In this document: positions 43,443 through 56,600 of the stretch, piece after piece
How positions within the stretch are numbered: position 1 is the first letter of the stretch
Layout: each line of letters starts with the position of its first letter
Assembly (NCBI GenBank): GCA_944472135.2
Contig: OX235263.1
Span: 13,251,517 to 13,315,516 of the forward strand
Length of the DNA: 64,000 bases
DNA from: Trichobilharzia regenti
Lineage: Eukaryota; Platyhelminthes; Trematoda; Strigeidida; Schistosomatidae
Direction of reading: 5' to 3'
Translations under genes and position numbers: made by a program
Notes under the pieces: model-generated
Told to the model about the DNA's origin: nothing
What the model saw: only the letters and a program-made list of their open reading frames with translations
The model's database searches: none

Positions 43443-46400
43443 ATTAGGGCCGGGAGAGGAGTACGAGCATATTTCAATGCAAGCAGAGTCAGTTACTGTA
43501 AACAGTGCCCTCTCCACTGACTGTCCGAATTTTTTTCTTTATTTTGATAACCAAAACAGATCGTATCCCTTGGCGTCTCCCCCGAGACTATGAAATCAGG
43601 AACATCTTATCAGGACTCTTGCGCATAGGAGACAGCCTAACATGCCTCGTGGTAACGAGACCAACCTCCAATCCACGATTCATACAACCTCGTTTCATCA
43701 TATACCTTAGCGGACGTCGCATGCCCTTATGACTATCCCATTAGGGTTACCAAGGTCTTATGATCCATACTAGCTGTCATTCAATCAACACACATACTAC
43801 GGTCTCCAACCTTTGCCACTATATCTACACTCCTTCTGCCCGGGGTCCTAAATCCGCTGCAGACGCAACCGAGGAGCAATAAAGGATTATGAGCAAAAGG
43901 TCGAAACATATGGTTTCCACGATGCGGCCCTGCAAATTATCAAACTAACAACATCAACGCTCCACTCAATCATTCATTCATTAGACGTACTACACTGCTC
44001 TCATGCGTACGCGGGGCCTTGTATACACACACCCAATACAGGTCGCCCGGTTGACTTGGCGTCACATCATACATGATCATCATTCCCATTCTTTAAGAGC
44101 AGTGTAATATCACCAAACATACCACCTAAGCCGCCATTTTAAACCAATTTTCTTTTTAAGTTTTCTAATGTTTTTGTAAAACATTTTTTGTTGTGTTTTG
44201 TTTTTCTTTATTTTGTAAATGAAGGAATCAGGAGAGATTTTTTAAAAGAGTTAAGTCAGAGGTCTAATCATCAGACATGCTTTACTGATCCTAAGCTTTG
44301 TTTATAAAAGACGTGAATTTTGTGAAAGTGTTACTCTGCTTGCAGGTAGGTTACCATTGCACATAAGTGTCGTAGCATGTTAGCGAGCCTATGATCGCTT
44401 GTTCACACAGTCAAATGATTCGTTATCTAGGAATTTCGAGGAGTTTCCTAAGCGCCTTTTCTGTTTTTGAGAACATTATACCTCACATACTAATAATCAC
44501 CGGAATATGATATGAGTTATATCATCTGTGTACTAACCTCTCTTGCCTATTTCTTCTATATATCGGGTATTCAACTCATTCGTGTCGTATTTCCTGACCT
44601 TACCATTCCAAGATGATCTTAGTCTGTGGTCAGCGCAAATCTTAACATCTAGAATGTACGTCCTACCGTGCTCATATGGTATCATGTCAGGTTTACAATA
44701 TGTTTTCCCCTTTTGGATCTTAGGTTCCATAATTGTCTGGTATCCTCGTCTATTTAATATACCCATTAAACTATTCAATACTCGATTATGCCTAAGTGTT
44801 CTGCTGCTGTGTGTTATCCTACAGCTTTGTAGGATATGGGTAAGCGTTTCAGCTTTACCGCATCGTCCCTTACATTTGAGGTTACCATTGTTCCTGCCTC
44901 CTATTGACCCTCTGACCTTCCTTAGTCTTGAGAGTTCCCGCTCGTAGCTGTATAGCTCGTTTATACAGCCATGGGAACATTTTATTGGGCTCAGGCTTCC
45001 TGACCTAATCGTGAGACACCACGCTTTTATGGACCCCTTTCAATCCTTTGCCATCCAGGGTACTGTATAGTACAGTGCGCTTCTCCAGTGTGCCCTCATC
45101 AAGGTTGTATCAGCCAGTAGGATCTGGCTGTTAATAAACCTAGACGTATCTTGGAATACTGACGTGAATTTAATAGTGTCGATCAAGTGGCATTCCCTAT
45201 CTGTCAACTTTTTTTGTCTCTTTTTTGTCTAATTATAGGCACTGTATAAGCTAATGGCTCTAAACCCAGTCCGCCATCTTTAATGTGTGCATATACAAAG
45301 CTTACAGGGGTGTCTGGTGGTAGTCCTAACCACTTTCTAACATATTTTGCGAATGATGGTGCCGATTTCCTCAATTGACGAGGTCCTAACCAATCCTAGT
45401 TGTAATTTGTAGTGAAGTTTTGGGATTTCGAATGACCGTAATATATCCATTTTATGTATGGTGTCTATCGGCGCTTCATTTGCTACTTTAGTATTCTGAA
45501 GGCCTCTCTGTTTACGTTGAAAGACTTAATACCACCGATACCATATTGAATACCTAGATATTTAAATGAGTCCGTACTATGTAGGTTCCTTATATTTATT
45601 CTGTTGACTGACAATGTTGTATTATCGATAGACGATTCCCCATCCTTACCCAGTTTAGTCCTTGTTATAGAGAAGGATTTATCAGTGTTGATTTTAAGTC
45701 CACATTTGTCTAGGTTTATTGCTAGAGACTGTAGTTTATTTTGTAAAACCACGACGCTTGAGGAGGCGAAGATAATTAGGTCATCAGCATAGGCTATGGA
45801 ACTGATGCAGCTATCGCTTATCCCTACTCCTCTATTGGGTGCCGATAGGCTGATGACCTCGTCCATGCACAATATGAACAGCATGGGAGAGAGCGGGTCT
45901 CCCTCTCTAACCCCTCTATTTACCGAGAAGGTTTCTTTACCTATTTTGACTTTGGTCCTATTATATGTAGAAGCCGTGTAGTTCGCCAGTGGATCTGGTG
46001 CACCATACCCGCTTGTTACTCTAGTTATGGTTTTGTGAGACACTGAGTCGAAGGCCTTGGATATATCAACCGAGCAAACTGCCATATTCAGGGAGTTCCT
46101 CTGAGCCTGCTTTAATCTTGTATCCAGAATGATGTTTGCATCTAGGCATCCATCTCTTTTTTGGAAGGCTACCTGAGAGTTTAGTCTAGACAATCGTCTG
46201 CTCCATCGGTCAGCCAGTTGAGACACCATTGAGACACCTAACAACCACTGGAGAGATTGAGATCAGTATGTATTCCGATGGGAGCATCGGGTTGTCGCAC
46301 TTTGGTATAAGTACAACCCTTACGATCGCATGATGATCAGGGATGTTTTAAAAAGCTAACATTAAGTTAGGAATCGCTCCCAGTCCTTGGATGTTCCTTC

Positions 46401-47574
46401 GGCCTAGAGCTTTCGGTGTAACCCCATCTAATCCTGGGGCTGAACTACCCATTCGTTTAAGGGCCTCGTCTACCTTTTCTACCTCGTCTATTGTTTTAAC
46501 TATTTCCCAGTCTGTTTTGAATCTTTTTTTAATCTTCTTTTTGTCTACTGCACTAGCCTGTTCGAGGATGTTACGCCAGTATTTTGTACAATTTTGGGGT
46601 AAAAGGGGTAAAGGTTTGAAGGCGCCTAATCTCTCCATTTCTCTTTAACTTTGATATCGATGACATTCTGGAATCAGCTCTGAAGGATATGAGTGCAGGT
46701 GGTGTAGATCTACTACCTTGAGACAGACTTTACAACCTCCAGTATGCAGACGATATCGTCTTACTGGGCGATAGCATGCAGGCTGCCCAGATTGCGATCA
46801 GTGTCTGTAAGTATGGTATGTACTTTTCGCCGTCTAAGTGCAAAGTCTAAGTACTGTTACAAGATTGGCAGGAGCCTGTACCTGCATTCACTCTTGCGGG
46901 TGAACCGCTTGAAGTTATTTATAAGTTCGTGTATCTGGGTAGTTGTGTGAGTGACGGATGAGATTTTCGACCGTATAATGAAAGCTAGGATGGCATACAT
47001 CAACTTCAGCCACCGCTGGCGCCGCCGCGACGTTAGCCTGGCTGTCAAAGTTCGAGTATACAATGCCTCGGTGCGGGCTGTCTTGCTCTACGACAGGCCT
47101 GTGAAACCTGGCCTCTCCGAGTAGGCTGAAGATGTTCGGCGGCGTGTGTTTGAACACAGTGGAGATCACAACTAATTGAGTCCCCTCATCTGGAAACACC
47201 GGCTTAGGTGGTTTGGACATGTGCTACGAATGTCATCCCAGAGGCTTCCGTACAGGTCTCTGTTCGCTAGCGTTGAGAGACGAGATGGAAAAAGTGGAGG
47301 AGTGGTTAGTGCGTGACATGGCGTCGTGGGATGAAGGATGTTTGTGCTAGATTAGCATCGGTTGGTGAGTCACGACTCCCTGGTTGGGGTCCGAGAGATA
47401 GATCGAATCGATGGCTCGAAACGTTATCGGATATGGCCAAGAATCATAATCAGTGGTGAACGTGTTGCAATTTCCTTCTTTCTTCCCTTCCCGATGATAG
47501 TTGACGAATACTGTTTGAACTTGTTAAGCACGACTGTTTTCCTTCCAGATGAAGTTCTATATCCGTTCTCTACC

Positions 47575-47631
<57 letters not shown>

Positions 47632-50600
47632 TTCTCTTATTTCTTTTGATCTATGTTGTTTTATTATTATTGTGTGGAGTATCTTTCTTGGTGCTATATT
47701 GTACCAAGTTTTTTCTGCGTTTAAATAAATAAACAAATAGATGACTGTTCCAAACTAATAGTCTACTATTCTTCGTATTACATGGTTGGAGGCAATCGGC
47801 AGGAAGCTCTGTTTGACCTAGATTTCATGCTAGTTGGCACTCAACAGTCAGTCAGTCAGTCAGTCAACAAGGCGTACCTCCAACCTCGAAGGAACCATAC
47901 TCAATGGCCCTTCTGAGATTTAAACCAGCGTCACCTGGTGCTGCGATCACAGACTTTACCACTCAGTTATTCAGGCTCGCGATTGACCTCCTCTGTAGGA
48001 CTGTATTGGACACTAGTAACGAGTGTGATATGTCTAGTCCTATCTTTAAAGCCGAGTAAATTCGATCAGTGAAGTTTGTAATGTGACCAGCAACAAATCA
48101 CAGAGAAAACCGTGATGTTGACCCACGAAGTATCATGGTGGTCACATTGGAAACTTTGGACTGGTCGAATTCGGTCTGCACCATGGATAGGACTAGACAC
48201 ACATTACGCTAGTTACTAACTAGTGCCCAATCAAAAAGTCTAATATTCTATTGATTGATGCCAAGTTTCGATTTGACTACCACCTCTCTAACTCTTCTCT
48301 AACCCCGGTCCTATTTCAGCTAACAATTCTTAACGAGGAACGCGATGGTTCACCATGTGGCATTTCGATCAATGTGACTCGACAACTTCATCGATTGACT
48401 TACCAATTCTTAATTAACTTCAATACTCCTCACCATATTATACCACTATTGGTTATCACCAATTGCAAATGGTTCTCAGTGGTGCGAATGCACTCACTCT
48501 TTGTGAACTCATACATCCACCCACTAAACCGACATAAAATTTTCCACATTACTATTCTTCCTAACTCGCATTTCTGCTTATTGTCGCTCGTATGAATCTT
48601 CTTTTATTGGAGGGAGGATTTCATCATCAACTGACATCAGTTAGAGAACCAGTGGAGAACCTGCAGGGGAATACTGGACAGCTGTTTCGTCCCAGTTTGA
48701 GACTATTCAACAGTACGCACCCACCGACAGGGTTCGAACCCAAGACACTCTGGTTATAAAGCTAGCGTGCTGGTAGACCATTAAGCTTCTGGGACCCGAT
48801 CCAATGGCCAGTCCATGAATTCTAACTTCTGCCAGTTTATGACATAGCGTGACCACTTTGCAATGACTTATTCGATCCCTACAAAACCAATACTTGAAAA
48901 TAATTCTGATGCTCACTAGTGACTGGCTCTATCCAGGCAGTGACCTGGGGTTCTAGTGGGAAGCCGTGACCAGTAGGTTGCAGCAGGTTGAAGATGGGGC
49001 AGTAACTCATCGAAGAAGACATTGCGAAGTGGTCGCGCTATGTCATGAATTGGCAGAAGTTAGAATTCATGGACCAGCCATTAGATCGGGTTGGGTCCCA
49101 GTGGCTTAATGGTCTACGAGCCCGCTAGCTTTGTAACCAGAATGTCCTGGATTCGAACCCTGGTGATGGGTGCGTCCTGATGATGAGTCCCAAACTGGGG
49201 TGAAACAGCTGTCCAGTACTACATGGTTGTTGTCCAATGGTTCTCTAACTGATGTCAGCTGATGATGAGACCCTTCAACCAATTAAACTTAATCATTACG
49301 AAAACCAATACTCGAAAATTTCCTTTTATTCTCTCTCTCTCTCTCTTGTGTATACGTCTGTATGCTATATGGAGTGTGGTACATCTGAAATCCTGTACTT
49401 CTGTGTGCTAAGTTTTATCAGTCAGTATCCAGTTAAACACAAAAGACTGAACACAAACAACGGCTAGCCTCTTCATATCTTTCATTTTAAACGGTAGTGT
49501 CTCAAATCAACAAGGTGTTTGTATAGAATGAGTTAAACACATGATATAGTGACTTACCAAATCGTATGGCCAATGATTGAACCAATCATCACTCGAATGC
49601 ATCATCTTATTGGAATGACTGGAAAGAATTTCATGAATTGTTGATGGTGCATTCGTTGATAAGGCGCACTGAAGACCAGACCATAATTCTGATGCATAAA
49701 TCGGTGAAACTGGAGCAAGCATTACCAAGAGATCAGCCAATGCACGCAGATAAAGAAAACTTGACGGTCCCGGCCCACCAGCATGAACAGAAGATCTCTA
49801 TATTCAAAAGATGACGGGGAGAAGTGGCGGGGAGGGGAGAAATATATATCAAATGGAAATTGAAGCAATCTACTTGACTGGATTACAAAAGACAACTTTT
49901 TTTAATAAACTCTCGACATCAGTCCAATTGATTAAAAATGTATATTATAAAATTTCGTAAGACGGAGGTTTCAACACAAATGGCAGTCTAAAATGACTCC
50001 AGTAGGAGAACCCTTCTCAAAACCTGGGTCCAGATGTTGTGTCTAGTGTTATTCTTAAATAGAGTGTGCAGATTTCCAGTGTTATCCTACCAGCAACATG
50101 CTTAATGAATCTATTCCCAGAAATCCTGTAACAGCCACCTGGAAAGATATTGAAATTGTAACTGTATCAAAGTCGTTTCACTGGAGCATGTGTGTCAAGT
50201 TTAGACCTATTGCTATAACCTCTCCTTTTTTTAAAAACGATGTGAAAGTTGCTTTCACTTAGTCTTGAACCCTTAAATAAAGCACTTAACGATCCCAAAC
50301 AACTGGCCTACAAACATAATAGAAGTATTTTAGATGCAGCTGCTGTCATCTTGCATCATAACATCATTTCTAATCTAAACAAAGGGGTTTACATTTGTTT
50401 GCTGCGCCTCCGAGATTATACACCTGCTTTCGATTCGGTGGTACCTGGGGATATTTTGTTAAATGAGCTTGTTGTAACTCAAAATAAGTGTTGGGTTGTC
50501 AACTGGCAGCATTCTTATTTCCCAAGAAGAAGGCAGTACACTGCATGTAAGGAGAAGTCGTCCACTTCATTGATTACTGCGAAATTCCCGTCCCTCAAGG

Positions 50601-53600
50601 AGCTGTCCTTTCTCCTTTTCTGTTTTCTTTCTTCTTGCATGAATTACCTCACTCTGATGAAATGAACTTTGTTAAGTATGTGGACGATCTAACTATTTCA
50701 ATGTCAATTAACTCTCAGTTAGATTGAAAACATTTATTTCTTGATTCGAATTTGAAACAAACAGCAAAGCGTAATAAAGCAGGATGATTTAATGAATTCA
50801 TCAAATTTCGGTAGAACTCATCAGCTAAATACTCTACATACACGGATATATATACTTTTGAAATTACATTGGGAGATATAAGACTGATAAATAAATAAAC
50901 TACATTGAATTAGTCATGCAGAAAGACAAGTGCAAATGTTTTCCAGGTCGTGTTCAAATAGATAAGGGGAGAGAGAGTATGAAAGATCAATGATAAATCG
51001 CATTACGCTTCAATTACATCACTTAGATAAACAATTAGTCATTAGAGAATACAACAAGAATTGCAAACAGAGTAATATAAACAGTATTAGTTATAATAAT
51101 AACAGTAATAATAGTGTGAAGGTGAGTTAGGATAATGCTACTGCTAAAAGATAGTTTTAAATGAATCAAGAATAATAATAATGATAATGAAAAGAGGTAG
51201 AATAATAAGTAAAACATATTACCATGGTAGATTCAGAGTCACAATCATCTCCTTTTGTACACAGAGACCTGGTTTATAAACCGGAAATCCGCAAGTCTCT
51301 GCAATCGCAAGCATCTTTCTGTTTGTCTGTCTGCTGACGACAGTGAATGACTTGACAGCCTCAATACCACGTCAGTAGTCCATGAGATGCTTTGCTACTG
51401 AACTCTTTGTTACCTTGAATTCATCTGATTTCAACCACTCTGGCGAATGCTCCATCACGCGAGTAGATAATCGCCTTTCTGTATGAACTATGTATTTGCT
51501 TCAACAAACACACTCAAACTGATATATACTCACTTTGAAGTGTCGAGGGTCGGTGACTGGTCTTTCCTAGATTGTTGAAGCACTCACATGGCGGTAGTGT
51601 TAGGGAGGACGAGTTTTGCAGTATAATGGGTTCTCTTGATAGCTCTGTTAAGTCTTCGTTTGACTACTTCTTGTACATTATCTCCTTTGAACGGTAAAAT
51701 GATATATACAGATTTCTTTGGAACTGCTTGGACACTTTTACTGGGGATCATTTCTTTAGAGTATTTTTAGTGATGAACTTCTCTGGATATCCATTATTAG
51801 ATAAAATATCCTTCAGAGCTTTCGTTTCATGCTCAACTGTCCTGTCAGAACAAATTTTTCGTGCTCTGTTGAAGAGTCTCCTAAGTTCTTTTTAAACTGA
51901 ATTAGGAACACAATGCTCTTGAAATGCATGTACTGTCCTGCCCATGAAGACTTTGTAAATATAAATCTTTCGATTATGCCATTAGTCATTTTCGCTAGAA
52001 AAATGTCTAGGAATTTATTACTATCGTTTCTCTCGCGTTCTATTATGAAATTGAGATTCGAGTGGCATGAATTAAATTTGATCAACACGAGGTCTTCAGC
52101 TTTTGATCTCTGCTTCCACAGACAATAAAAATGTCATTAACATATCTTAGGTATACAATCGTTTCTTGTGTATGTTGCTGCAAGGTACCGGTTTTTAGGC
52201 CTGACAAGAACACGTCTGCAAAAAGTGATCCCAAGGGGCTTCTCAGTGGCGACATCATCAACTTGACAGAATAGATGCCCGTCGAATTAGAATTGAGCAT
52301 TCTTAGTACAGCTAAATTGTACTAAAATGATGAACAGCTTCCGCAGAGTGCGAATTTTATCTAGTATATTTCAGGTTCGCAAGCTAGAATTCGTAAGTTG
52401 TCAACTGATTCGGTTCTCTCAGTTGAGATAAACCCGGTAGACTGACGCCGAATGAGTGAAACGGCCATCCGGACTTTATATCCCTTCTATCTGTCTAGAA
52501 AGCACTAATGATTGATATCAATGGTATCTAACTACTTATATGAATCAATTAGTAATATATATGGTTAACAAAAACAACCTTTACCTGATATTCCACGTTT
52601 TATTATTTCACCTGTATAAAAATTAAATAGAAATCCAAGGGGAATATACGCAAATAAACATCTTACCCTAATTAAATCGGTTAATTCATGAAGTCGAGCA
52701 ATAACTGCACTAATTATAAACGTTTCATCATAATACCCATTCACCTATAACGACAGAGGAGAGTAAAATTGATTTAAAAAACTTTTATGCATATATAGAT
52801 GTAGGTCAAAGTGAAATATGATGTCCTTCAAAAATACTCAACCAACCAGTAGACCTTCTTCAAAAGATTACCGAATCTAATCCATTGGGGTTTATGATTA
52901 TAAAGATTTAACCAGGCTAAAATGTAACTTTCCTCATTTCCTTTTGATGAACCTCTTTTCACTTTCTTCTCTTTCTTTATGTGCAACATGGAGGGAGTGT
53001 GGCAAGTCGAACTGCTGCTCTTCTGTGCAAAATTCTACGTTGAAACTCAGTAGTTCGGTCAAATAAACCGAAAAACCAAACACAAAGATTTCCACTGACT
53101 GGAAAGAAGTGTTGAGGCACAGGTTAACATGTTGACTCTTTGTACGGACGCTATGGACGATGTTCGTCTATGATGACTAACAGTAGAATCTAGAATGCGC
53201 ACTTAGCTCTATTTAGGAGTCATCATCTGGATTGACTTGCATTTCTCAGTGGGTAAGTAATGGTGTTCCAACAGAGGCTCGAACCTAATACCCATCATTT
53301 CAAGCGCCAAGACGTTATCCACTGCATTCTACCACCCACCAAATTACTTCAAGTTTAATCCTTAGAGATATTCAAAGCATTCGCTTAAGGAAGCAACATA
53401 TAAATAATAACGCATACCCGTTGCACAAGAAGTGCCAGCCACAACCCAAGTGGTTCAGTGAATAACACTTTGGCGTTTGAAATAATGGGTACGGAGTTCG
53501 AGCCCCAACGCGAACATCATCATTCATTCATTCAAGAATGCAGAAACATCTACTAGCTGTTGAGGCGTCAACAGGACCAAAATGCACATCATGGATTCCA

Positions 53601-56600
53601 TCCTGCTAATCAATATCCACCAAAATAACTTCAAAACCTTGTTTATGGAGAAATTCAAACAACAGTCGTAGAGTACATTCCAGAAGACTATCCCTCAAAG
53701 TCATTTGCATACAGTGTATTAAAGCACCGAGACCACTGGAAGGATACAACAATACTGAAATATATTTATTAAGTCCTGTGGTAACCATTGAACAATGCGC
53801 AGATGGAAGCCTACGCAATGACGTGAAGAATAAATTCATTAAAATTACACTGGCTACTTATATGTATTTGTCAGTAATATGTATTTGACTGAAACTTTCT
53901 ATCCACAAACCAATTTTCATGACTAAAACATTGATACTTTAAACACTGTTTTCTTCGCAGAATACAAACTTATTGAATTGGTCAAACACAAAACAGTTTC
54001 AAAGTATGAAACATAATTTGGGTATAAATTCTATCCTTTCCAGCATCCCTTTACGTACTGAGTGAAAACATACGTGTAAGATCAATTCAATTTCCATCAT
54101 TGAATCAAGTCAACCTGTCCCGGATCAGCCTAGCGTTGTTGCAACCCAATTATCCATGCCTAACGTGTCTATCCCCCCCTTGTTTAATAAACTGTGTGTG
54201 TTTTTGCATCGATCCGTTTAGTCAGAGAGTTGAACTCACGACCCAATCAGAGTATTTTGTGAACTGTTATTTTTGCTGACCCATGTCTTACTTTGTACTA
54301 TTCTGTCGAGTTTATCTTATTTATTGATCTTCACCTGTATCAGCCTACCTGTTTACGTAGCCAATTAAATTCTCTTTTTGTGTTTATGCTTTGTCTATCT
54401 CTTAACCGCTCTCTGTTCTATGCCCTGCGTTACTTCGGTTCATTTTTTTACTAACTGCTTACCTGAACGGTCGTGTCTGATTCTGGCTAGTTCGCAATTT
54501 TGGCTTTAACGTTATTCCGCTCTGATAGCGGTACCTTGCTTTCTGTTAAGGGTTGTGCTCTGTACTCTTGAAACCGTTAAGGTTTGTTGTATATATAGTT
54601 ATTGATTTGTTTATTAATAGTATCGTAGAAACAGTGACCGGCTTCTGGTTTGTTCTGGACCGGGATAGCCTTTATCTACGCGTGACTTAATTTCAAGCGA
54701 TATTGCGCTTACAATACGACTTCAAAGTTTCGCTAGAGATTGTGTTTCTTCTTTTGACAAGAAGTTGCCAACCTCAGTCTTCCCTATTTACTAGACTTAT
54801 TACCGGTTAAGAGCGTCGGTGGTATAGCGGTAAGGACGCTCGCCAACCATACGCATGGTCCGGGGTTCGATCCCCGGCCACAGACGCACTCCTTTACCTC
54901 GCTAAGTCAGTAATAGAATCGGCAAAGTGGGAAGGTTGGGCATGCGGCTAGCAACCCCATCCTGTAAAAATTAACACTGCTACAGAAACTTCAAGCCACT
55001 AGCTTGAAGCCCTATGTTCCACTGGAAACGTGAAGGAGAAAAAATTACCGGTTAAGCGAATTTTACCAGTACCTCTGTCCGGAATCGAATCAAAACCGTG
55101 TTTTTGGTTGGCTATGATTCAGCCATTGAACAGCTTACACTTCCATACCTTTTCGTATTTTTTACACTAGAAAAATTTCTTAAAATGTGAATGTTGCATA
55201 TCATCAGTTGAGACTATTTCAATGCCTAATTTATTCGTAAACATGTAAACCTCGTCACTAGGTAACATCAGTTAAGGAATCACTATTACCCAGGGAGAGT
55301 ACTGGGACCCATAAGACCACCACCAGTAATCACATACAGAACCTTTAATTCGTTGGAGGATTTCATCATGAGCTGACATAGGTTACAGAACCACTGAAAA
55401 ACCTGGGAGTACTGGACAGCTATTTCGTCCTAGTCTGGGACTCTTCACCATTACGCACTCATCAATACGGTTCCAATCCACGACCTTTTGGTTACAAGGT
55501 GAGCTCGTAGACCATTAGGCCACTTGGACCCGATCCAATGACTAATGAAGAGTCCCGAACCAGGACGAAACAACTGTCCAGTACTTCCAGCTGGAGTTCG
55601 AATGGTTCTCCAACTGATGGAAGCTCTTGATGAAATCCTATAGCCAATCAAACAAAATCTCTACAAAACCAATACCTGAAAACAGAACCTTTAACACTAT
55701 GAGACCAGCTCGTTGAACGTTCATCAGTCATTGGGTTAAAATTCCAAGACCTTAGATGGCCACTGATACAATTCAATGACTATAACACATCCAGATGGTA
55801 ACAGAGCATGGAATTATCCAAATAGGAGCAAAGGCGAATAACACACACAGAGACACACCCACAAAATGAACAGGAAATTACCCGTCTTATAACAGATTCA
55901 TAAAATTTAAGAAAACTTGAAGATTGAGTTAACAGCGGGTCATCCAGACCACATTTTAATTCCCATGGCGTATTAGAATTTTGTGCATGGACAGAAAATT
56001 CTATTAACTGGTCAATAATTCGATTCATTTTAGTTAACCAATTAATGACACCTTGAATTACTATGGAAGGAAAACAAAAAGAGAAACAATAGTCGGGATA
56101 GACGTTTATAGGTAGAATAATATAAAAAAGGTGACGAACGAATATTCAACTCGGTGAAACTGTTGACCCTTTACCTGTTATTATTTTTATGGTTCCGCAA
56201 TCTTTGCTAGACTGACCACTACTACTCCGTAAGTATTGTTCTATTATTCTAGTGATTCGATGTGCTTTTCGAACATTGAGCACGCATCATCAAGGCTACT
56301 GTGGAACTTCATGAACACTCACCTTTCCTGCTGATATATATCTTACTTACTTACTTTGCTTCGGTTATCTCCTACGGGAGGATGAACCGGCTTCATGAAC
56401 ATCTCGAATGTTTGTAAGAGAGTTGATGAAGTTTCATGGGAATTGGGTACGAGTGATGTCCCCAGCATCGCTCGGCCTTTTCTTTGAGAGTGCAGCTGTA
56501 GCCCTTACACAACCAAGTGTGACCTACAAGGCAGTAGGAGTGGAGTAGGGAGTCCACTATCCATTGGAAGCCAGCCGGTGACCGGAGTCCGGTTCATACG

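Larger units (their letters stand above)
44530..46640 (-). mobile_element. R2-like non-LTR retrotransposon with restriction-like endonuclease
   Basis: On the minus strand: reverse transcriptase start (46638-46348), core (46244-45483), connector (about 45480-44960) and a zinc-knuckle plus restriction-like endonuclease (about 44880-44530). This C-terminal nuclease order defines the R2 group. The 5' end is missing. It sits in the last intron of LARS2, not in 28S rDNA. Confidence 0.85.

Noticed and set aside
43080..47470. R2-like element inserted into a single RTE-3 copy
   Set aside because: The two RTE-3 parts overlap by about 90 bp with clear divergence, so they are different copies and not a split one.
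47362..47649. Coding frame running into Ile-Tyr repeats
   Set aside because: It reads through RTE-3 3' sequence and the (TA)n tract.
47850..47870. CRISPR-like short repeats (CAGT expansion)
   Set aside because: A simple tandem microsatellite inside SINE-D, without spacers. The genome is eukaryotic.
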